Below, piece after piece: positions 25,100 through 33,518 of a DNA stretch of 64,000 nt. Made by a program: the position numbers and the translations under genes. The stretch's first letter is position 1, and the number at the start of each line of letters is the position of its first letter. The notes beneath the pieces were generated by a model, which was not told the DNA's origin, ran no database searches, and was given only the letters and a program-made list of their open reading frames with translations. Source of the stretch: CAVXYG01 sp963706835 (GTDB lineage Bacteria; Actinomycetota; Actinomycetes; S36-B12; GCA-2699445); assembly GCA_963706835.1 (NCBI GenBank), contig CAVPOB010000015.1, positions 62,001-126,000 on the forward strand, written 5' to 3'.

Positions 25100-26476
25100 C
25101 TACCGATCGGACGCCGAGGCTTTGATGCCGCGTGATGGGATCCGATGCGTGAGCAGTTCGCCGAACAGCGCCCCGGAGGCCAGGGCAAGCATCCGCACGG
25201 CCGCCTCGAGGAGTACGACGAGACCCTCGACGGTCTCGTTGCCGGTCAGCAGCAAGGTGCCGCGGTACAGCGTCAAGCCGGGCAGCAGGGGCAGGATCCC
25301 GGGCACCACGAACACCAAGGCCAGCGTGTGCCATCGCCGCGCCGCGAGACCGGACACCATCCCCACCACCACGGCGGCGGCGCCGATCGCGATCGTCGTG
25401 CTGTGCACCATCGAGGTGAACAGGTCGGCTGCCAGGAAGCCGACCGCGCCGATGCCCAAGGATGCCGCGACCAGGCGCCACGGCGCCTGGTACACCACAG
25501 CTGCCGAGGCGGACGCGACCGCGCCGGCGACAGCACGCAGGGCCAGCGCCGTCGGTTGCCCATCGTCGGCCGGGATGATCTGCATCGGTATCGACGCGGA
25601 GCTGGCCACGGTGAGACCGACGAGCACGCCGGCGACGATGCCCGCGACCACGACGGTGCCGTCGATCGCACGACCGGTCGCCGTCAACGGGAACCCCACG
25701 AGCGCGTCGCGCACGGAACCGACCAAGGCCACGCCCGGCAGCAGGACGACGATGCTCGCCGCCACGACCAGCGAGGGGCGGACATCGAGGTCGAGACCGG
25801 TGAGCGCTGCCGAGGAAGCCACCGCGACCACTCCGCCGACCGCCGCCAGGAAGAAAGCCGGGACCCGCGGCCCGGCAAGTCGCTCGACCAGCCAGATGAT
25901 CGCCAATCCCGTCAGCAGCGCGACCAGCGCGACCGCCCAGCCAGCCCCCAGGGACACGGCCACCGATCCGGCCAGCACACCGTTGGCCAGCAGGGTGACC
26001 TGCCTTCCGTGCGCTCGCCGTGCACACTCCAGCTCGGCCAGGCGCGCGCGTGCCTCGGCCAGGCCCGACGTGCCATCGACGATGTCGGTCAGCAGCTTGT
26101 GCACCCTGGTCAGGCGCTGGTGGTCCGGCGTCCCCTGGCGCAGCACAAGGTGGCTGGCCACCGGACGCCCGTCCTGGACGGCGGTGACCCACAGCGACGT
26201 GTAGGTCACGTCCACTTCGACCTGCTGCAGGCCCAACGTCGTGGCTGCCGCGTGCATCGCGGACTCCACGTCCACCGCCGCCGCACCGTGGGCCAGCAAC
26301 TGGGCCCCGCACCGCAGCGCGAGATCCATCACGTCCTGGACGCGAGCGTCAGCTTCGGCGCGCGGCACACCGGGGCGGTATGCGCCGCGGTCCAGGAATG
26401 CCAGAGGCTGCGACGGCGGCCCGGTGTCGATGGCGAGCCGGGACACTCGAGCGCGGAGTTGGCCGGTCCACGGCAT
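25100..26476 (-). CDS. threonine/serine exporter family protein (ThrE type)
   Basis: A 458-residue membrane protein fusing the two ThrE domains. The N-terminal soluble half (residues about 30-165) has LLAHGAAAVDVESAMHAAAT and VDVTYTSLWVTAVQDG, typical of the PF06738 part. About ten membrane segments follow from residue 165 on, and the second half (PF12821) ends with VVPGILPLLPGLTLYRG. Relatives export threonine and serine from Corynebacterium by proton-motive force; the substrate here is presumed. The ATG at 26476 was preferred to one at 26512 because GGGAGGAAG lies 9 bp before it. Repeat element 2 begins about 170 bp upstream. Confidence 0.87.
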   Translation of the reverse strand: MPWTGQLRARVSRLAIDTGPPSQPLAFLDRGAYRPGVPRAEADARVQDVMDLALRCGAQLLAHGAAAVDVESAMHAAATTLGLQQVEVDVTYTSLWVTAVQDGRPVASHLVLRQGTPDHQRLTRVHKLLTDIVDGTSGLAEARARLAELECARRAHGRQVTLLANGVLAGSVAVSLGAGWAVALVALLTGLAIIWLVERLAGPRVPAFFLAAVGGVVAVASSAALTGLDLDVRPSLVVAASIVVLLPGVALVGSVRDALVGFPLTATGRAIDGTVVVAGIVAGVLVGLTVASSASIPMQIIPADDGQPTALALRAVAGAVASASAAVVYQAPWRLVAASLGIGAVGFLAADLFTSMVHSTTIAIGAAAVVVGMVSGLAARRWHTLALVFVVPGILPLLPGLTLYRGTLLLTGNETVEGLVVLLEAAVRMLALASGALFGELLTHRIPSRGIKASASDR

Positions 26477-26642
26477 TGCGCTTCTTCCTCCCTCTCGGCG
26501 CTGGCGACCCACGACGCCGGCGCCCAGCGCGACCGGTCGGGGAACTCATGGCCTCCGCAAATTGTCGCCTGTTCGGAGGGTGTCCAGCGCCACTGTTGCG
26601 TGCGGCCCCGGCCTACCGAGAACACCGAGGATGCCCAGGACC

Positions 26643-27108
26643 GGCTCATCCCGATCCGTGGTGGACTGCTTCGGGCGGCGGGCGGAGGTGGCCGCCGTTC
26701 CCGCCCGGATGGGGGATGCGCGGCCCATCCGGGCGGGTGACCGAACTGCGGTTTCCGCGAGATTCGGCGCCCCGCGAGGGGTTGAGGGCACACCACCACC
26801 GGTTGGGCGGCTGGGCGGTTGGCACCAATCGCGGGCGTGCGGACCCGGGAGTGGTTTGAGGGCACCCTCGTGGGAGGGACTGTGCACCCGTCGCGGGGGT
26901 TTGCACCCGTTGCGGGGGCTCAGAGCGCCTCTGGGGCGGCAACTGTGCACCCGGCATGGGGGTTTGCACCCGGGACGGGGGCTGTCGGCCCGGATCCGGC
27001 CGGTTCCGCCCCCGCGGCGGGTGCAAACCCCCGAACCGGGTGCAGACCTGCCCCGCATACCGGCCGGTTCCGCACCCGCTTCGGGTGCAAACCCCCGGAC
27101 CGGGTGCA
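26643..27108. repeat. paired-TGCACCC inverted-repeat element, copy 2
   Basis: This element occupies most of the gap between two minus-strand genes. Forward units are at 26883-26908 and 26946-26971, and reverse units at 27019-27044 and 27083-27108. The outer boxes keep their 19-bp spacing in all four, while the cores vary (GTCGCGGGGGTT, GGCATGGGGGTT in the forward units). A left block at 26643, GGCTCATCCCGATCC then GTGGTGG, resembles the left block of copies 1 and 3, but lies about 100 bp farther from the first unit. Linkers again hold GCGGGGGC and GGCCGGTTCCG. The unit starts are 63-64 bp apart within each arm. Confidence 0.82.
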
Positions 27109-27163
27109 GCCCCGCCCCGCACACCGGCCGCCCCCCTGAGCGGCGTCGCGTCGACGATCGCGA

Positions 27164-27643
27164 TCACACCGCCGATGAACGAATCGGCTCGTTTCTTGCT
27201 GGCGCGGGACTCAGCAACCCCCGCGCGAAGACAAGCGCCAGCGCGGCGAACGCCAGGTGCAGCACCGTCCAGACCGCCAGGACGGCCGGCAACCGGTCGT
27301 TCAGCGAGGCGTCGCTGTTCACGAAGATCAGCAGGACCAGGAACGGTGAGAGCCACGTACCCAGCACAAACGCGACGAAGCCGCCGTACCACGTGCTCCA
27401 CACCTCACCGGGGCGACGATCCGGCTGCCTCGCGTAGGCGTAGGCAATGAGGGTGCCCGACCCCACCGAGATCGCCCCGATCACCAGCGTCGCAATACCG
27501 CCGAAGCCGGGCGCACTGACCGAGCCGATGCTGCCCGTCGACGCCGAATACAGGATGCCCACCGTCGGCAGCATCCCGACGATGAAGGTCATTGCCCCCG
27601 CCAGGATGCCCTGGCGGACCGCGGACTTCCTGCTGGTGCTCAT
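27164..27643 (-). CDS. four-helix membrane protein, unknown function
   Basis: A 159-residue protein that I do not recognise. Four membrane segments are clear: GILAGAMTFIVGMLPTVGIL at residues 12-32, GIATLVIGAISVGSGTLIAY at about 49-69, WYGGFVAFVLGTWLSPFLVL at about 84-106, and LPAVLAVWTVLHLAFAALALV at about 117-138. The termini are short and polar. Its ATG overlaps the stop of the metallophosphoesterase gene (ATGA at 27640-27643), so the pair is translationally coupled, and this protein may anchor or assist the phosphatase. That link rests on gene order only. Confidence 0.75.
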   Translation of the reverse strand: MSTSRKSAVRQGILAGAMTFIVGMLPTVGILYSASTGSIGSVSAPGFGGIATLVIGAISVGSGTLIAYAYARQPDRRPGEVWSTWYGGFVAFVLGTWLSPFLVLLIFVNSDASLNDRLPAVLAVWTVLHLAFAALALVFARGLLSPAPARNEPIRSSAV

Positions 27644-28641
27644 TGCTGCCTCCCTTCGACGTCGAGGGTCACCTCGTCGAAGACCGTCCCGGTGACGTCG
27701 ATGGCCTGCACCGTCATGAGCCCGCCGTCGATCTCGACCAGCATGAACTGCAGCACCTTCGCCGACAGCGCGGTGAAGTCGCTAGTGCCGATGTCACTGA
27801 GCTTCGCGCCGGCGCCGGTCACCACGTAGGTGACGTTGTCCTGCGGGAAGGTCCGTTCATAGAGGTGGTCGTGGCCGGTGAGCACCAGCTGCACGCCGTG
27901 CTCGACGAACATCGGGTGCACGATCTCGCGGATCTCGGTGTAGGAGCCGCGCTTCGGGCTGGAGGAGTAGGGCGCGTGGTGCATCACGGCCACCTTCCAC
28001 GCCGCGTCGGACTTGGCGAGGGCCTGCTCCAACCAGGCGCGCTGCTCGCCGCTGCGCTCGCCGGTCATCAGCGGCGTGGCGGTGTCGAGGAAGAAGAAGT
28101 CGACAGGACCGTAGGGGACCACCCGGTAGGTATTCTCGTAGCCGAACTGCGCGAGGCGTTCGGCGATCCACTCCTCGACATCCTCGCTGGCCTCCTCCTC
28201 CAACTCGTGATTGCCCAGCGCAACCTGGAACAGCACACCGGCGTCCAGCAGCGGCTGGTACGGCTCCTGCCACACCTCGGGCCAGCGATCCACGATGCTG
28301 CCGTAGTAGGAAACGTCGCCGACATGGGCGACAAACCCGTACGGGGTCGCCTGGTAGGCGTCGACCATGGCCTGGGCGACGTCCATCTGGTTGCGCCCCC
28401 CGGTGCCGGTATCGCCGACCGCCGCGAAGACCACCGAGTCGTCGGTGATCTCCCATGCTTCGGCTTCCAGGACGTCGGTGGGGGCGGTGCCGGGGAGGAA
28501 GTCCTCGGTCCAACGGACGAACTCCCAGGCCCCGAGGAAGACGAAGGCCCAGCCGCCGACCACGAGCGCGAGCGTGCCGCCGACGAACGTCATGATCTCG
28601 CGACCTGTGAACGCTGCGGGTTGCCGCTGCTCGGTGGACAC
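27640..28641 (-). CDS. membrane-anchored metallophosphoesterase, purple-acid-phosphatase-like
   Basis: A 333-residue protein with an N-terminal membrane anchor (IMTFVGGTLALVVGGWAFVFLG, residues about 16-37) and an outward-facing phosphoesterase domain. The dinuclear-metal motifs are FAAVGDTG, HVGDVSYYG, LGNHELEEE, VMHHAPYSSS and LTGHDHLYER, in the order of the calcineurin-like superfamily. The motif set resembles acid phosphatase type 7 (purple acid phosphatases). The start is set at GTG 28641 (STEQRQPAAFTG), since AGGAGG lies just upstream; the ATG at 28689 would add a poorly conserved leader. The substrate is unknown. It overlaps the downstream membrane-protein gene. Confidence 0.86.
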   Translation of the reverse strand: MSTEQRQPAAFTGREIMTFVGGTLALVVGGWAFVFLGAWEFVRWTEDFLPGTAPTDVLEAEAWEITDDSVVFAAVGDTGTGGRNQMDVAQAMVDAYQATPYGFVAHVGDVSYYGSIVDRWPEVWQEPYQPLLDAGVLFQVALGNHELEEEASEDVEEWIAERLAQFGYENTYRVVPYGPVDFFFLDTATPLMTGERSGEQRAWLEQALAKSDAAWKVAVMHHAPYSSSPKRGSYTEIREIVHPMFVEHGVQLVLTGHDHLYERTFPQDNVTYVVTGAGAKLSDIGTSDFTALSAKVLQFMLVEIDGGLMTVQAIDVTGTVFDEVTLDVEGRQQ

Positions 28642-28979
28642 CAGCGCCACCTCCTGCGGCCATGATCGTCCGTGCTGGACGCGCTCCACAGGGCCTTTCG
28701 AGGGTCATCTCCGCAACGCGACACCGTCAAGACGTGGAGGATTTCGACCTCTCAGTGGTCGAAAACCTCCATCTCTCGCCCGATCGGCACTGATGCCGCG
28801 CCGAGATTTCCTCTTCGCCTGCCCGCCACCGCAGTGCGGTCCAGAAGATCAGCAGGTTGAACAGCACGTGCGCGAGGACCGCGCTCATGTTGGCGCGGCC
28901 CCGACACGCTCCGCGAGGCCGGAGTCGATCGCCGGCGGCCGTAGGGTCGGGGCGAGCCAGGAATCCTGTGGAGGTACCC
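28642..28979. other. intergenic region with hairpin repeat B
   Basis: These 338 bp lie between the divergent phosphoesterase gene and a small plus-strand gene, and should contain both promoters. The hairpin at 28736-28770 is the only sharp structure. A minus-strand frame at 28727-28888 (53 residues, with one hydrophobic helix HVLFNLLIFWTAL) ends inside that hairpin and has no ribosome site; I do not call it a gene. Confidence 0.5.
28736..28770. repeat. GGAGGA-type hairpin repeat, copy B
   Basis: A strong inverted repeat. GGAGG (28736-28740), a mismatched A, and TTTCGACC (28742-28749) pair with GGTCGAAA (28757-28764), a mismatched A, and CCTCC (28766-28770). The loop is TCTCAGT. Thirteen of fourteen positions pair. 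The bases just outside (GT before GGAGG, ATC then CTCGC after CCTCC) match copy A at 24482-24516. No T-run follows, so it is not an ordinary intrinsic terminator. Confidence 0.78.
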
Positions 28980-29210
28980 GTGCGCGTGCTGTTCACCGCC
29001 GACCATCCGATCGTGGTGGACGACGACCCGGTGACCGGCGAGGAGGTGGAGCACGTCATCGCTCGGGGCAGCGTGCTGGACGTGGACGGCATCATGCATG
29101 TGGCGGGCGAGGAGTGGGCCGACGTCTGCGTGCCCGGCTTCGAAGACATCACCACACCGGTGCCGATCCGGGCGGGATTGTGCCGCTGGCAGCACCCCGA
29201 GGAGCCGTGA
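28980..29210 (+). CDS. small acidic protein, unknown function
   Basis: A 76-residue, strongly acidic soluble protein (VLFTADHPIVVDDDPVTG, then EEVEHVIARGSVLDVDGIMH, then EEWADVCVPGFEDI). I do not recognise the family. The GTG at 28980 follows GTGGAGG by 5-6 bp, and codon use is like that of neighbouring genes. The start fits better than an upstream ATG at 28857, whose extra residues are Arg-rich noise. The downstream SRPBCC-like gene starts 94 bp later on the same strand. Confidence 0.6.
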   Translation: MRVLFTADHPIVVDDDPVTGEEVEHVIARGSVLDVDGIMHVAGEEWADVCVPGFEDITTPVPIRAGLCRWQHPEEP

Positions 29211-29304
29211 GCACGGCCTGCTCCGGTGCAGGGTTGCCGCAACGGCGCGAAGGGCCCTTCGTCCTTGCCGCTGGCCCCGCCTGTCGCGAGATCGTGGAGG
29301 GACC

Positions 29305-30018
29305 ATGAAGGCATCGCACCAGTCCCCGCCACTACGGCCCCCTGGCGTCGGGACCCTGGCCGCAGTGCAGGGGGTTGCACTGATGCTGGGTCACGCCCTG
29401 GCCACTCCGGCCATCGGAGCCAATCGGCTGCGCTGGGGGACGGTGGGCAGCGAGGCCACCGATCCCTTGCCGGGCGACGACTTGGTCCCCACCCCCAAGT
29501 GGTCGTACACGCTCGCCGTGCCCATCGCCGCGCCGCCGGAAGCGGTATGGCCATGGATCGCCCAGCTCGGCCAGGGCCGCGGCGGCTTCTACACCTATCA
29601 AACGTTGGAGAACGCGGTCGGCTGCCAGATCACCAACACGACTCGGGTCCTGCCCGAGCATCAGCATCCAGCAGTCGGCGATGAAATCTTCCTGCACCCG
29701 CAATCACCACCATTGCGGATTACCGTCGCTGACCCGCCGAACGCCCTGGTGCTGTTCGGGTCCCCGGCAGACGTCGGCGGCAGTGAGCGCTGGGGGGTGT
29801 CGACCTGGCAGTTCATCGTGAACGCCGGCCCCGGTTCCACCAGCCGGCTGCTCACGCGCGGCAGGTACGACCACTCCCCGGACTGGCAGAGCCGACTGGT
29901 GTTCGGGCGCTTCCCGATCGAGGTCATCAGCTACGTCATGAGCCGCCGTATGATGCTGGAGATCAAGCGGCTCGCCGAGAGCACCCAGACCGCGCCGGGC
30001 AGCCGGACCGGGCACTAG
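29305..30018 (+). CDS. SRPBCC-like protein
   Basis: A 237-residue protein. A hydrophobic N-terminal stretch (VGTLAAVQGVALMLGHALA, residues 15-33) may be a membrane anchor. From about residue 65 it has the opening strand WSYTLAVPIAAPPEAVWPWI, typical of the helix-grip START/SRPBCC fold, followed by AQLGQGRGGFYTYQTLE, a segment common in actinobacterial members of this group. The C-terminal helix contains MSRRMMLEIKRLAEST. Such proteins bind hydrophobic ligands; none can be named. The ATG at 29305 follows GTGGAGGG. Confidence 0.72.
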   Translation: MKASHQSPPLRPPGVGTLAAVQGVALMLGHALATPAIGANRLRWGTVGSEATDPLPGDDLVPTPKWSYTLAVPIAAPPEAVWPWIAQLGQGRGGFYTYQTLENAVGCQITNTTRVLPEHQHPAVGDEIFLHPQSPPLRITVADPPNALVLFGSPADVGGSERWGVSTWQFIVNAGPGSTSRLLTRGRYDHSPDWQSRLVFGRFPIEVISYVMSRRMMLEIKRLAESTQTAPGSRTGH

Positions 30019-30085
30019 CAATCCGGCCGCACGCATACCCGCGCCCCGGCGTGCAGGGTGTCATCCCCTCGGTCACGATCGATCC

Positions 30086-30460
30086 ATGTCCCGACCCCTG
30101 CCGACGAAGACCTGTGCGGGTTGCGGACGGACGATGACGTGGCGCCGCGCCTGGTCGCGCACCTGGGACGAGGTCCGATACTGCTCGGACCGCTGCCGGC
30201 GGCGGGGGCGCAGGCCGATCGATGCGGAACTGGAATCCGCACTGCGCCGACTCCTGGCCGCCCGTCCCGCCGGTGGCAGCGTGTGCCCGTCCGAAGTCGC
30301 CCGTGCGGTGGATGCCGAGGAGTGGCGCAACCTGATGGAACCAGCGCGGTCCGCTGCCCGGCGCCTGGTGGCCGCCGGCGAGGTCGAGATCACCCAGTCC
30401 GGCCGGGTGGTGGACCCCTCGACTGTCCGAGGCCCCATTCGCATCCGCAGGGCGTCATGA
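30086..30460 (+). CDS. DUF2256 + DUF3253 protein
   Basis: A 124-residue two-part protein. The N-terminal third is a DUF2256 zinc-finger-like motif: KTCAGCGRTMTWRRAW, then YCSDRCRRR, with four Cys. The rest is DUF3253, a winged-helix-like domain (LRRLLAARPAGGSVCPSEVA to AARRLVAAGEVEITQSGRVV). DUF2256 often occurs next to cryptochrome/photolyase genes, and here its stop overlaps the start of such a gene (ATGA at 30457-30460). A shared role in DNA repair or light response is therefore plausible, but it is inferred from context. Confidence 0.88.
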   Translation: MSRPLPTKTCAGCGRTMTWRRAWSRTWDEVRYCSDRCRRRGRRPIDAELESALRRLLAARPAGGSVCPSEVARAVDAEEWRNLMEPARSAARRLVAAGEVEITQSGRVVDPSTVRGPIRIRRAS

Positions 30461-31709
30461 CCGGCACGCGCCTTCCGACGCCGGCCGCGGCCGACGCGGT
30501 CAGCTGGGTCCGGCGGCACGTGGGCCACCTGGTCGCCGAGGACGCGACGGACATCCGGGGCAGCGCAGCCTTCCGCGGCGGACAGTCCGCGGCCGATGCC
30601 GCCCTGGCCTCGTTCGACGTCACCGGATACGCCGCGACCCGCAACGAGGTTTGGCCGGCGCAGCGCCGCGGGGCGAGTCGACTGTCGCCGCTACATCCGC
30701 CACGGCCTGCTGCCGCTGCCGACGGTCTGGCGCCATACGGCCGACGGGCCGGCCCGCGATGTGGCCAAGTTCCATGACGAACTGCTGTGGCAGGAGTACG
30801 CGCGGCATCTGTACGCGCGCCTCGGCCGCCGACTCGCCGAGCCGTTGCGTTTCGAGCCGCCACGGCCCCCGCCGGCGCAGCACTCTCCGTGGGACGGCTG
30901 GCCTGGCGTGCATCGACCTGGCGGTCACCGAGCTCCAGCGGGACGGCTGGCTGCCGAATCAGACCAGGATGTGGCTGGCCTCGCACTGGACGGTGCGCGC
31001 CGGCTGGGACTGGCGGGACGGCGAGGACCTGTTCTTCACCCACTTGCTCGACGGCTCCCGCGCGGCCAATCGACTCGGTTGGCAATGGACGGTCGGTGCG
31101 GGGACGGGTCGTCCCTACGGGTTCAGCCGCTGGCAGGTGCGCAAACGCGCCCCCGGGCTCTGCCGGGGCTGCTCGCTCGCGCAGCGGTGCCCCATCGAGG
31201 CCTGGCCGGACGGCGATCCCGGTCCTGCGGTGCAGCGGCATCCCGACCTGCGCAGAGACACCGATCCCGAACGGACGGCCGGACCCGCGCAGCCCTGGAC
31301 GAGCGCGACTCCCGAGGCGGTCTGGTTGACAGCGGAATCGCTCGGCGAAGCCGACCCGGCCAGTCGGGCCCACCCCGACCTACCGGCAGTATTCGTCTTC
31401 GACGAGCCGCTGCTGGCACGGCTTCGGCTATCGGGCAAGCGCCTGGTGTTCCTCGCCGAGACGCTCGCCGAGATCGAGCAGCAGCGTCCGCTGGAGGTGT
31501 ATCTCGGGGATCCGCGGATCGTCCTGCGGGGCCGGGCGGTCGCAGTGACGTTCGCCCCGGTCCCCGGCTTCGCCCACCGTGCCGGCATCGTGCAACCGGC
31601 GCAGGTCCATCCGTTCGACTGGCTGGTCCGGCCAGGTTCCGGTCCTGTGGCCAGCTACACGGCCTGGCGCAAGGGCCTGCGGTCGCCGATCGGCGAGGGG
31701 TCCAGATAG
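30457..31709 (+). CDS. cryptochrome/photolyase-like FAD-binding protein, two frameshifts
   Basis: The protein is spread over three frames. Part one runs from the ATG at 30457 to WPAQRRGASRLSP, with the photolyase motif FRGGQSAADAALASFD. After an indel near 30685-30695 part two reads YIRHGLLPLPTVWRH and KFHDELLWQEYARHLYARLG, the FAD-domain segment. After another near 30900 part three reads AVTELQRDGWLPNQTRMWLA, then WDWRDGEDLFFTHLLDGSRA, ending with a distinct C-terminal domain. CRGCSLAQRCP supplies three Cys. The usual N-terminal antenna domain of photolyases is absent. All FAD-domain motifs are intact, so a working gene with assembly indels is more likely than a pseudogene. It is coupled to the DUF2256 gene. 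Confidence 0.75.
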
Positions 31710-32124
31710 GGCTCATCGCCATCGGGAGTGTGGTGGGCTTCGGCGTCTGCGGGTGGAGCGAGCGGGCGGCCGGGGGCCCGGTCGCTTCCCGGTGTCCTGC
31801 GGATCCAGCGACGTGAGCGGCCTCATCCCGCTGCCGGGGGACGTCTGCACCCGGTTCGGGGGTTTGCACCCGGCGCGGGGGCGGAATCGGCCGGTGAGCG
31901 GGCCAGACCTGCACCCGGTTCGGGGGTTTGCACCCGGCGCGGGGGCGGAACCGGCTGGATCGGGGCCCTCCAGCCCCCGTCCCGGGTGCAAACCCCCGAA
32001 CCGGGTGCACCGTCGCCGCCCCGGGGGGCCTCTCAGCCCCCGTCCCGGGTGCAAACCCCCACGCCGGGTGCACAGCCGCGCTACAGGGCCTGCACGGGGC
32101 GCCAACGCCCGCACCCAAGCGCAG
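31710..32124. repeat. paired-TGCACCC inverted-repeat element, copy 3
   Basis: The element starts at the base after the photolyase-like stop codon. Its left block (31710-31737, with GGCTCATCGCCAT and GTGTGGTGGG) matches 26 of 28 bases of copy 1. Forward units lie at 31846-31871 and 31910-31935; reverse units at 31984-32009 and 32047-32072. The right block at 32096-32124 matches copy 1's at 24 of 29 bases. Block-to-block length is 415 bp against 481 bp in copy 1, a difference of 66 bp, which corresponds to the one forward unit that copy 3 lacks. Linkers contain GCGGGGGCGGAA and CAGCCCCCGTCCC. Confidence 0.87.
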
Positions 32125-32263
32125 CGCCGTCCCCGGCCGGCGGGATCGCGCCACCTGCAGCCGCGCGTATTGACCAGCAGCGCCAGACTCCGCGGTTCCC
32201 CGCCGGGCAGGTCTGGCGCACCGAGTCGTCCATCCGTCGCCCCGCATCAGGCAGGATGGTGCA

Positions 32264-33432
32264 GTGAGCGAGCAGGAGTTGCCGGGCGAATCCACGCCGG
32301 ACGATGCCCCCCGGAGCGGCAGCGCGTGGCTTGGTGGAAGTCGCTGATCGGCCTGGTGGTCTCGGTCGGCCTCATCTACTGGGTCTTCTTCGAGTTCCTG
32401 CCCCGCAGGGTGGACTTCGCCGAGGTGCGAGATGCCTTCGGCGACGTCGAGCCGTCCTTCTGGGTGCTGTTGGTCGGTGCCACGGCAGCCTGGCTGCTGC
32501 TGGTGTGGTGGACGATCGCGGTGACCCTGCCCGGGATGCAATACCGGGAGGCGATGCTGTCGAACCTGGGGTCCACGACGATCAACAACACCGTCCCCGT
32601 GGTCGGCGGCGTGCTCTCCCTCGGCGTGAACCTGTCCATGTACTACTCCTGGGGCCTGCCGCCGGATGCCTATGCGCTGGGCGCGCTGGTGAAGGGCGTC
32701 TGGGACAACATCGTCCGGTTCGCGCTGCCCGGGGTCACGCTGGTGCTGTACCTGGTGCTCGTGGGCCCCCTCGGCGATGGGTGGACACCGGTCTTCTGGA
32801 TCGCGCTGCTCGCGCTGGTGATCGTCGCCGTCCTGGTGGCCCTGCTCATCGCCATGGTGAAGCGGCGCGACTTCGCGATCTGGCTGGCCCGAGTCTCCGA
32901 CCAGTTCGTGAACTGGCTCATGGGGCTGGTGCGGCGGCCGCGCGCCGACCTGCAACCCGGGATCCTGCAGTTCCGCGACAATCTGAGCCTGGCGGTGTCG
33001 GGCAACGCCGTACGCATCACCGTCCTGGATGTGGCCTATCAGCTCGCGATGGCATCGGTGCTGCTGGTCAGCCTGCGCGCGGTGGGCATCGACTCCTCCC
33101 TCGTCCCGATCTGGGGGGTCCTGGTGTCGTGGGCCTTCACCCGGGCGGCCACGGTGATCCCGATCACCCCGGGCAACGTGGGCATCGCCGAGACGCTGCT
33201 GATCCTGACGCTGACCTCGCTGGCCGGCGAGGCTGCACCTGCGGGCACCCAGGAGCTCATCACCGCCGCCGTACTGATCTACCGGATGCTCACCTACCTG
33301 CTGCCGATTCTGCTCGGCGGCTTCGGCTACCTGTTCTGGACCCAGAACTCCTCGTGGCGGCAATCGGTGCGCAGCCGGGCATGGCGCACCTCGGTGAAGG
33401 GCCTCGTCGGGCCCTCCGGACGTGTCGACTGA
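32264..33432 (+). CDS. lysylphosphatidylglycerol synthase TM-region / YbhN-like flippase-domain protein, one frameshift
   Basis: A protein of about 390 residues with eight or so membrane helices. GTG at 32264 gives SEQELPGESTPDDAP; then the frame shifts at the CCCCCC run (32307-32312) to PERQRVAWWKSLIGLVVSVG. The UPF0104 motifs follow: NLGSTTINNTVPVVGGVLSL, and near the C terminus AATVIPITPGNVGIAETLL. Relatives form the membrane part of MprF or act as lipid or glycan translocases. A GTG at 32326 could serve as the start if the shift is real, at the cost of a short polar leader. The function is not known in detail. Confidence 0.8.
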
Positions 33433-33518
33433 TCGGCGCCGCGAGCTCGCCGCCGCCGCCCACCGAGGAGCGGCATGCGGACTCTGGTCGCCACGACCCA
33501 GGAATGGGGGCCGCTGAG

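Noticed and set aside
28727..28888. A 53-codon minus-strand frame with one hydrophobic helix
   Set aside because: It has no ribosome site, ends inside hairpin repeat B, and the C-terminal half is not protein-like. A decayed fragment is possible but not supported.
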